From Oscillospiraceae bacterium (GTDB lineage Bacteria > Bacillota > Clostridia > Oscillospirales > Oscillospiraceae), in the NCBI GenBank assembly GCA_020025295.1, contig JAHHSJ010000007.1, forward strand, positions 1 through 52,597: a stretch of 52,597 bases of DNA. Reading direction: 5' to 3'. The notes under the pieces are model-generated. The model saw only the letters and a list, made by a program, of their open reading frames with translations, ran no database searches and was not told where the DNA came from. The position numbers and the translations under genes were made by a program. Positions 47,601-52,597 of the stretch are shown one piece after another. How positions within the stretch are numbered: position 1 is the stretch's first letter; every line of letters begins with the position of its first letter.

Positions 47601-49220
47601 ATGGCTAAGTTGATTTGCTACGGTGAGGAAGCTCGCCGCGCTCTGGTGACCGGCGTTGATAAGCTGGCCGATACTGTTAAGATTACCATGGGCCCCAAGG
47701 GCCGCAATGTGGTGCTGGGCAAGAAGTTCGGCAGCCCCCTGATCACCAATGACGGTGTGACCATCGCCAAGGAGATCGAGCTGGAGGACCCCTTTGAGAA
47801 CATGGGCGCTCAGCTGGTGAAGGAAGTCTCCACCAAGACCAACGATGTGGCCGGCGACGGCACCACCACTGCAACCCTGCTGGCTCAGGCCATCGTCCAT
47901 GAGGGTGTGAGAAACCTGGCTGCCGGTGCCAACCCCATGGTTATGAAGAAGGGCATTGCCAAGGCAACTAAGGCTGCTGTTGAGGCCATTCAGGCCGCAT
48001 CCAAGCCTGTGAACGGCACGGCTGATATTGCCCGTGTCGGCGCCATCTCTTCCGGCGACGAAGCCATCGGTACTCTGATCGCTGAGGCTATGGAGAAGGT
48101 TTCCGCCGACGGCGTCATCACCGTCGAGGAGTCCAAGACCGCCGAGACCTATTCCGAGGTTGTGGACGGTATGCAGTTCGACCGTGGCTTCGTGTCCCCC
48201 TACATGGTGACCGATACCGAGAAGATGGAGGCTGTTTTGGATGAGCCTCTGATTCTGATCTACGACAAGAAGATCAGCAATGTTCAGGATCTGCTGCCCA
48301 TTCTGGAGCAGGTCGTGAAGATGAGCCGTCCTCTGCTGGTCATCGCTGAGGATGTGGAGGGCGAGGCTCTGTCCACTCTGATCGTGAACAAGCTGCGCGG
48401 CACTCTGAATGTGGTCTGCGTCAAGGCTCCCGGCTTCGGCGATCGCCGCAAGGACCTGCTGGAAGACATCGCCATCCTGACCGGCGGTCAGGTCGTGGCT
48501 TCCGAAATGGGCTACACCCTGAGCGAGACTCCCATCTCCATGCTGGGCACCGCTCGTCAGGTCAAGGTGAACAAGGAGAACACCATCATCGTGGATGGTG
48601 CTGCTGATCCCGAGGCTCTGAAGGCCCGTGTGGCTCAGATCCGTAACACCATCGAGACCACCACCTCCGAGTATGACAAGGAGAAGCTGGTGGAGCGTCT
48701 GGCTAAGCTGGCCGGCGGTGTTGGTGTCATCAAGGTGGGCGCCGCTACCGAGACTGAGATGCGTGAGCAGCGTCTGCGCATCGAGGACGCTCTGAACGCA
48801 ACCCGTGCTGCTGTTGAGGAAGGCATCGTTGCCGGCGGCGGCACTGCCTATGTCAACGCTGTGGCTGCTGTTGAGAAGCTGGTTGCCGAGCTGGATGGTG
48901 ACGAGAAGACCGGTGCTATGATCATTGCCCGTGCTCTGACCGCTCCTGTGAAGCAGATTGCTGCGAACGCCGGTATGGACGGCTCCGTCATTCTGGAGCA
49001 CGTGAAGAACAGCGGCAAGATCGGCTATGGCTTCGATGCTTACAAGGAAGTCTACTGCGATATGGTGGAGAGCGGCATCGTCGATCCCACCAAGGTGACC
49101 CGTACTGCTCTGCAGAACGCCTCCTCCATCGCTTCCGTCCTGCTGACCACCGAATCTCTGGTTGCCGACAAGCCCGAGCCCAACGCTCCTGCTGCTCCCG
49201 CCGGCGGCGATATGTACTAA
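47601..49220 (+). CDS. groL: Chaperonin GroEL
   Basis: The 60-kDa chaperonin, 539 residues. Motifs: KITMGPKGRNVVLGKKFG, ITNDGVTIAKEIELEDPFEN (split), DVAGDGTTTATLLAQAI with the ATPase Asp, and GGGTAYVNAV near the end. The C-terminus is APAGGDMY, a variant of the usual GGM repeat tail. The ATG follows AAGGAGG. It is the only groEL in the window and ends at a strong terminator. Confidence 0.98.
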   Translation: MAKLICYGEEARRALVTGVDKLADTVKITMGPKGRNVVLGKKFGSPLITNDGVTIAKEIELEDPFENMGAQLVKEVSTKTNDVAGDGTTTATLLAQAIVHEGVRNLAAGANPMVMKKGIAKATKAAVEAIQAASKPVNGTADIARVGAISSGDEAIGTLIAEAMEKVSADGVITVEESKTAETYSEVVDGMQFDRGFVSPYMVTDTEKMEAVLDEPLILIYDKKISNVQDLLPILEQVVKMSRPLLVIAEDVEGEALSTLIVNKLRGTLNVVCVKAPGFGDRRKDLLEDIAILTGGQVVASEMGYTLSETPISMLGTARQVKVNKENTIIVDGAADPEALKARVAQIRNTIETTTSEYDKEKLVERLAKLAGGVGVIKVGAATETEMREQRLRIEDALNATRAAVEEGIVAGGGTAYVNAVAAVEKLVAELDGDEKTGAMIIARALTAPVKQIAANAGMDGSVILEHVKNSGKIGYGFDAYKEVYCDMVESGIVDPTKVTRTALQNASSIASVLLTTESLVADKPEPNAPAAPAGGDMY

Positions 49221-49250
49221 GATTCCGGCGCATCCCATTTGTCCAATCCA

Positions 49251-49284
49251 ATGCCCGTGACCGAAAGGTCACGGGCATTTTTTA
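49251..49284 (+). terminator. Terminator of groESL
   Basis: Twelve-bp stem ATGCCCGTGACC / GGTCACGGGCAT with GAAA loop and six T. Confidence 0.93.
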
Positions 49285-49293
49285 CTTTGAACG

Positions 49294-49327
49294 CAAAAAA
49301 CGGCACAGGAAAGATCCTGTGCCGTTT
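49294..49327 (-). terminator. Terminator of the exonuclease gene
   Basis: On the minus strand: 13-bp stem AAACGGCACAGGA / TCCTGTGCCGTTT, then a TTTTTT run. Confidence 0.9.
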
Positions 49328-49347
49328 GAATCTGCCATATGAGCTTG

Positions 49348-50391
49348 TTATTCGCTGACCTTGCTCTTTTCCGCCGGCTTGACGGTAATGGTCTTGGTGC
49401 GCTTGGAATGGGAGCGCTTGCGCTTTCTGGGGAGCTTACGCACGGTGATGACCTCACCGCCCAGTCTGCACATACTGAACAGGGAAGAGGGGAAGGATTC
49501 GTCGGTAAACACCTTGCAGCTGCCCTTCCACATACCGTTCTCCTCGGTCTGCTGGAGGATGGTGTAGAATCGACCGTGCTCCATGCACCGGGACCGGGCG
49601 ATGTAGCTGTGGCCCAGCTGATACCAGTTGCCGTTGCAGAGCCAGTTGTCACACTTGGGGCAGCGGAACACCCGGGCGGAGCGGCTTTTCAGACAGTCGC
49701 CCTCGGCGGCAAAGCTGCCGCAGGCGCGGTCCAGCAGCGGCGGCTTGGTGTTGAAAATCAGCTGGGTTTCGATGGTGGCGGTGGCAGCGGCCTGTTCCCG
49801 GCGCTTCCGGTAAAGCTCCTGCTCCCGCTGATGCAGTTCCTGCTCCGAAGGAAGCTCCCCCAGACGCCGAATCATCTCCTGCCCGATGAGGGCGGTGTAG
49901 TAGGCGTCGTTGCAGGCATCGTGAAATTCCAGTTGGGAAGTAAGACCCAGAGCTTCCACAGCGTCTTTCAAAGCGGTCTGTTGGTCGGTGCCCAAGATCA
50001 TCAGATCGAAGGCCCGCTGGAGGTCATAGATTTCCAGAGACAGATATTCCTCCATACCGTACCACGCCAGATTGATGTCCAGCACCCGGGCGTCGCTGGG
50101 ACCCCAGGTAAAGAAGGAGGCACGGTCGCCGCACCAGTTGAAGAAACTGGTGACTACATCCGGGAAACGCTCCGCACGGTAAAGCTCCTTCTGATCGAGG
50201 GGGAGCATTTTGCGGACCCGGTGATGCAGCTTGCGGTGGATGGAGGGCCGAACATAAGCAGAGAACGGTTCGCCCTCTGCCTGCCAGCTGTCCAGCTTGA
50301 ACGCACCCATCTGAATGATCTCATCCAGCTTGTCTGCGTCGCTGCGGGGATACCCCTGATTCCATTCCAAATCAAAAAATACATAACTCAT
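49348..50391 (-). CDS. DEDD-type 3'-5' exonuclease with Cys-rich C-terminal region
   Basis: A 347-residue nuclease of the RNase T/DnaQ fold. Catalytic acidic residues are visible: Asp7 and Glu9 in FFDLEWNQG, Asp in ARVLDINLAWYG, and the FHDACNDAYYTALIG motif (DEDDh: His and Asp). The domain resembles KapD/ERI-1-like exonucleases, which degrade RNA ends. The C-terminal half has a zinc-ribbon-like set FRCPKCDNWLCNGNW plus a later Cys, and ends in a very basic tail (LPRKRKRSHSKRTKT) that could bind RNA. The ATG follows TAAGGTG. A TTGACA lies upstream at 50421-50426 (minus), but no convincing -10 fits it. Confidence 0.88.
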   Translation of the reverse strand: MSYVFFDLEWNQGYPRSDADKLDEIIQMGAFKLDSWQAEGEPFSAYVRPSIHRKLHHRVRKMLPLDQKELYRAERFPDVVTSFFNWCGDRASFFTWGPSDARVLDINLAWYGMEEYLSLEIYDLQRAFDLMILGTDQQTALKDAVEALGLTSQLEFHDACNDAYYTALIGQEMIRRLGELPSEQELHQREQELYRKRREQAAATATIETQLIFNTKPPLLDRACGSFAAEGDCLKSRSARVFRCPKCDNWLCNGNWYQLGHSYIARSRCMEHGRFYTILQQTEENGMWKGSCKVFTDESFPSSLFSMCRLGGEVITVRKLPRKRKRSHSKRTKTITVKPAEKSKVSE

Positions 50392-50472
50392 GGGAACACC
50401 TTACAACAGAACCGAAGATTTGTCAACGAAAGGGGGTGGAAAAAATAATTTTGAAAAAATTGAAAAAAGGTG

Positions 50473-50501
50473 TTGACAAATGGGGGGTCTTTTAATATAA
50501 T
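50473..50501 (+). promoter_or_regulatory. Consensus promoter of the tRNA operon
   Basis: TTGACA (50473-50478), 17-bp spacer, TATAAT (50496-50501): perfect sigma-A consensus, 32 bases before tRNA-Met. Confidence 0.93.
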
Positions 50502-50533
50502 AACGAGTGTACCTGCTGAGGGGGTAAACGAAT

Positions 50534-50610
50534 GGCGGCATAGCTCAGTTGGCTAGAGCATACGGTTCATACCCGTAGTGTCCCCGGTTCAAATCCAGGT
50601 GCCGCTACCA
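50534..50610 (+). tRNA. tRNA-Met (CAT)
   Basis: A 77-nt cloverleaf with acceptor GGCGGCA / TGCCGCT, anticodon stem TACGG / CCGTA, loop TTCATAC with anticodon CAT, and encoded CCA. The T-stem (CCCGG / CCAGG) has one C-A mismatch. The G1-U72 type end and arm sequence fit elongator Met rather than initiator; Ile2 (modified CAT) cannot be excluded. Confidence 0.93.
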
Positions 50611-50612
50611 TT

Positions 50613-50648
50613 GGCGCCCCTCCGGACAATAGTCCGGGGGGCCGCGCC
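50613..50648 (+). other. Hairpin between tRNA-Met and tRNA-Glu
   Basis: GGCGC (50613-50617) pairs with GCGCC (50644-50648), and CCCTCCGGAC (50618-50627) with GTCCGGGGGG (50632-50641), with an AATA loop and one bulge. No T run follows, so it is more likely a processing or spacer structure than a terminator. Confidence 0.6.
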
Positions 50649-50658
50649 TTAATAAATT

Positions 50659-50733
50659 GGCCCGTTGGTCAAGTGGTTAAGACACGGCCCTTTCACGGCT
50701 GTAACATGGGTTCGAGTCCCGTACGGGTCACCA
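50659..50733 (+). tRNA. tRNA-Glu (TTC)
   Basis: A 75-nt cloverleaf with acceptor GGCCCGT / ACGGGTC, anticodon stem CGGCC / GGCTG (one wobble), loop CTTTCAC with anticodon TTC, T-arm GGGTTCGAGTCCC and encoded CCA. Confidence 0.96.
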
Positions 50734-50735
50734 AT

Positions 50736-50812
50736 GGAGGCTTAGCTCAGCTGGCTAGAGCGCATGCTTCACACGCATGAGGTCGAGAGTTCGAGTCTCC
50801 CAGTCTCCACCA
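50736..50812 (+). tRNA. tRNA-Val (CAC)
   Basis: A 77-nt cloverleaf with acceptor GGAGGCT / AGTCTCC, anticodon stem CATGC / GCATG, loop TTCACAC with anticodon CAC, and encoded CCA. The T-stem GAGAG / CTCCC has an A-C mismatch. Confidence 0.94.
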
Positions 50813-50847
50813 AACATCGACTGCGAAAGCAGTCGATGTTTTTTTAT
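50813..50847 (+). terminator. Terminator of the tRNA operon
   Basis: Twelve-bp stem AACATCGACTGC / GCAGTCGATGTT with GAAA loop, then a long T run. Confidence 0.94.
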
Positions 50848-50864
50848 TTTTCTGCACAGATTGA

Positions 50865-50905
50865 AACCGGGGTACATCCATCCGATGTACCCCGGTTCTT
50901 TTTTT
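50865..50905. terminator. Second hairpin after the tRNAs, shared with the convergent gene
   Basis: Fourteen-bp stem AACCGGGGTACATC / GATGTACCCCGGTT followed by CTTTTTTT on the plus side. On the minus side only TTTC follows, so it is a weaker terminator for the hypothetical gene. Confidence 0.75.
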
Positions 50906-50906
50906 G

Positions 50907-51302
50907 TTATAGACCCAGCACGTAAAAGCCATGGGCCTCTTTGCCCTCTTCCAGCCAGCGGAGGAGCGTGTCCCATTCGATGGGCTGCTGATCCTTCAGC
51001 TGCTGACAGATGGCGGCAGTCTGCTGAGGGGAGAAATAATTGATGCCGCACCAGTCCAGAGGGCCGCAGTTCAGATCACTGTTCGTGCCGCCGGTGAGAA
51101 TGTCCCCGTAGGCGGCGTCAAACTGCTCCCAGTCGTCGCCCTGAAGGTAAAGGGAATCCTCCTGCCAGTGGGGGATACGGTGGACGGATACCAACTCCTC
51201 CATGGGGAGGGAAGCGTCCAGTTTGCAGTGCTGCAGCTCAATAAAATCGCTGCCGCCGAAGCTGCGGCGCTCCTCCTGAGAGGAAAAGGAATGAAACAGC
51301 AT
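50907..51302 (-). CDS. Hypothetical protein downstream of asparaginase
   Basis: A 131-residue soluble protein starting MLFHSFSSQEERRSFGGSDF. It contains PHWQEDSLYLQGDDWEQF, GPLDWCGINYFSPQQ and EWDTLLRWLEEGKEAHGFYV, with many aromatic and acidic residues and no membrane segment. I do not recognise a family. AAGGAGG lies upstream of the ATG at 51302. It follows asparaginase by 30 bases on the same strand and is probably co-transcribed. Its function is unknown. Confidence 0.75.
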   Translation of the reverse strand: MLFHSFSSQEERRSFGGSDFIELQHCKLDASLPMEELVSVHRIPHWQEDSLYLQGDDWEQFDAAYGDILTGGTNSDLNCGPLDWCGINYFSPQQTAAICQQLKDQQPIEWDTLLRWLEEGKEAHGFYVLGL

Positions 51303-51332
51303 CAGAAAAGCCTCCTTGCAGGATCAGAGCAG

Positions 51333-52325
51333 TTACAGCGTGTTGTTCTCGTTGAACTCCTGCCGGATCTCCTCAGTGGTGCAGCCGCAGGACAGCATAA
51401 TGAGAACCTTGATGCGGCTCTTGAAGGCGGTGAGGGAGCCGCTGAGGATGACGCCCAGTCGTTCCAACTCTGCACCGCCGCCGGGATGATCGTAGCAGGC
51501 AAAGCTCTCGCCGTCGATGCACCGGGTGGCCAGTACCACAGGGATGCCCCGTTCCAGAGCCTTTTCAATCTGGGGCGTGAGATACCGGGGAATGTTGCCG
51601 GTGCCGTAGCCTTCAATAATGAGACCCTTCAGGTCCTTGCGGAGGTACAGCTCCAGCAGATCGGCGTCCACACCGGTGTAGCAGGGGAAAATAGGCACAT
51701 CCAAATCCACATGCTCCAGAGGAAATACCTTGCCCTGATGGCTGTCCCGATAGTAGCGCACCGAATCCTCAATGGTGCCGCCCAGAGGACCATAGAAGGA
51801 GTGGAAGGCGTCGATGCGGCTGGAGTGCATCTTGCAGATTTCTGAGGCGGCGAAGATCGTCTCATTAAAGTAGATGAGAACGCCCCGGCCGAGGGAGGCA
51901 GGGTGCGCCGCAACCATGGCGGCTCCGTAGACATTGCCCAGAGCGTCGCTGTAACGATCTCTGGCGCTTTTCATAGAGCCGGTGAATACCACAGGCTTGT
52001 CGCACTTTACGGCTGTGTGGACGAAATAAGGCACTTCATCCATGGTGTCGGTGCCCTGCAACACCACAATGCCGTCCACATCGGGACGCTGCTGCATGAC
52101 ACGGATCTCCCGGGTGAGGGTGATCGCCTCCTGAAGGGAGAGATCACTGCCGGGCATGGTAAAGGGCTCCTGAATTTCAATTTCAAAGGTATCGTTCAGA
52201 CCTTCCACGGCACGCAGCATCTGAGCGCCGGTCATGGCAGGGGAAACTTTGCCGGTCATCGCATCCTTGGCACACTGAATGGTGCCGCCGGTAGCGAAAA
52301 TAACAATATGAGGGCGATGAGCCAT
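51333..52325 (-). CDS. L-asparaginase
   Basis: It hydrolyses L-asparagine to aspartate and ammonia. The 330 residues have both asparaginase signatures: IVIFATGGTIQ with the nucleophile Thr12, and IVVLQGTDTMDEVPYFV with the Thr-Asp-Lys relay, the Lys lying in VVFTGSMK-type sequence. The C-terminal domain has GLIIEGYGTGNIP and LATRCIDGES. There is no signal peptide, so it is cytoplasmic (type I-like localisation). The start ATG at 52325 follows AAAGGATG; an in-frame ATG at 52346 is less well placed. It is the first gene of a two-gene unit. Confidence 0.94.
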   Translation of the reverse strand: MAHRPHIVIFATGGTIQCAKDAMTGKVSPAMTGAQMLRAVEGLNDTFEIEIQEPFTMPGSDLSLQEAITLTREIRVMQQRPDVDGIVVLQGTDTMDEVPYFVHTAVKCDKPVVFTGSMKSARDRYSDALGNVYGAAMVAAHPASLGRGVLIYFNETIFAASEICKMHSSRIDAFHSFYGPLGGTIEDSVRYYRDSHQGKVFPLEHVDLDVPIFPCYTGVDADLLELYLRKDLKGLIIEGYGTGNIPRYLTPQIEKALERGIPVVLATRCIDGESFACYDHPGGGAELERLGVILSGSLTAFKSRIKVLIMLSCGCTTEEIRQEFNENNTL

Positions 52326-52365
52326 CGAATCGCATCCTTTCTTCATCGGTAGAAAACACAGGAGT

Positions 52366-52394
52366 ATTATACGGGGCAGCATTGGTTTTGTAAA
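52366..52394 (-). promoter_or_regulatory. Promoter of the asparaginase gene
   Basis: On the minus strand: TTTACA (52389-52394), 17-bp spacer, TATAAT (52366-52371). Confidence 0.85.
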
Positions 52395-52399
52395 GTGCC

Positions 52400-52597
52400 A
52401 GCCTCGGGAAAGCCGTACTCCATTCTTCGGGGAAGTGCTGAATGCTTTCGACCTGCTGGTGATTGATCTGCTTTGGTGGAGAAATACCACACGAGTGCGC
52501 TTCACCGGCACAAAAGATCAGCCGGCTCTGTACCGAAACTGGAAAAAGCATCGGATTTCATTTTATAAGGGGATTGTCCTGTTTTTGGTTGTTGCGG
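52400..52597 (+). other. Protein-like open frame without a clear start (possible gene fragment)
   Basis: In one plus-strand frame, 65 codons read to the window end without a stop. They include EVLNAFDLLVIDLLWWRNTT, RVRFTGTKDQPALYRN and SFYKGIVLFLVVA. Composition and flow look like a real protein ending in a membrane segment. The only in-frame start is GTG at 52435, without a good ribosome binding site. The frame continues upstream through the asparaginase promoter to a stop at 52318. It may be a 5'-truncated remnant or a gene continuing to the right with an unusual start. Confidence 0.4.

Noticed and set aside
50398..50426. TTGACA-17-TAAGGT promoter for the exonuclease gene
   Set aside because: The putative -10 overlaps the AAGGTG ribosome binding site, so transcripts would start at the initiation codon. 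It was not listed as a promoter.
1..52597. CRISPR, insertion sequences or prophage genes
   Set aside because: I found no direct-repeat arrays with spacers, transposase motifs, or phage structural or integrase genes. The only tandem repeats are the 39-bp coding repeats at the left edge.

Overview
This 52.6 kb window is ordinary chromosomal DNA of a low-oxygen Gram-positive bacterium. It most likely comes from the Clostridia, order Oscillospirales (relatives of Flavonifractor, Pseudoflavonifractor or Oscillibacter). The evidence is clostridial gene order (murB-rapZ-yvcK-whiA-dnaE), families such as DUF4317, DUF4364, DUF4830 and TIGR04076, an fhs gene behind a ZTP riboswitch, FakA/DegV fatty acid kinase components, strong AGGAGG-type ribosome binding sites, and sigma-A promoters with 17-bp spacers. 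Coding sequence is fairly GC-rich and intergenic DNA is AT-rich. I see no insertion sequence, prophage, CRISPR array or rRNA operon. Lineage is inferred from gene content only.

Layout. 1-310 (minus): start of a His/Asp/Cys-rich metal-binding protein behind an ArsR/SmtB-type operator. 728-4038: Asp23 protein and FakA, then a DUF4830 protein (minus) and an RsuA-type pseudouridine synthase. 4165-8377: a PucR/CdaR-like regulator, then the cell division operon ftsE-ftsX-small membrane protein-PcsB-like M23 hydrolase. 8517-12603: an M16C metalloprotease and a DegV (FakB-like) protein. 12692-18701: aldo/keto reductase (minus), then gamma-carbonic anhydrase, D-2-hydroxyacid dehydrogenase, DUF4317 protein, lipoprotein and iron-type alcohol dehydrogenase. 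18860-22483 (minus): a 51-residue membrane protein and a 1099-residue soluble protease that fuses a CbbX/SpoVK-type AAA ATPase to an FtsH-type AAA plus M41 peptidase. 22750-25481: cytidylate kinase-like protein, a MATE exporter behind an apparent transcription attenuator, and long-form HPF (minus). 25719-27115: a small conserved protein coupled to a secreted nuclease. 27241-36651: murB-rapZ-yvcK-whiA-yxjI-like-dnaE-cls, probably one operon. 36709-38103 (minus): a CmpB-type membrane protein and a DUF4364 winged-helix protein. 38298-42333: TIGR04076, DUF3048 lipoprotein, ZTP riboswitch-fhs, and an acidic-tailed protein. 42382-44391 (minus): VanY-type carboxypeptidase and a DEAD-box helicase. 44677-49220: XpaC-like protein, lipid kinase, and groES-groEL behind CIRCE. 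49348-52325: a DEDD exonuclease, three tRNAs (Met, Glu, Val), a small hypothetical and an asparaginase. The last 200 bases hold an unassigned coding fragment.

Several genes connect functionally. FakA (1132) and the DegV protein (11725) are the two halves of a fatty acid kinase. FtsEX activates peptidoglycan hydrolases of the PcsB class encoded in the same operon. Envelope functions recur throughout (murB, rapZ, yvcK, cls, VanY, lipid kinase, XpaC-like). The objects most worth a second look are the tripartite AAA/FtsH protease, the attenuator-like leader of the MATE gene, the 39-residue protein inside the ftsEX-pcsB operon, and the metal-responsive operator at the left edge. All positions and motifs were read by eye; no database search was run.
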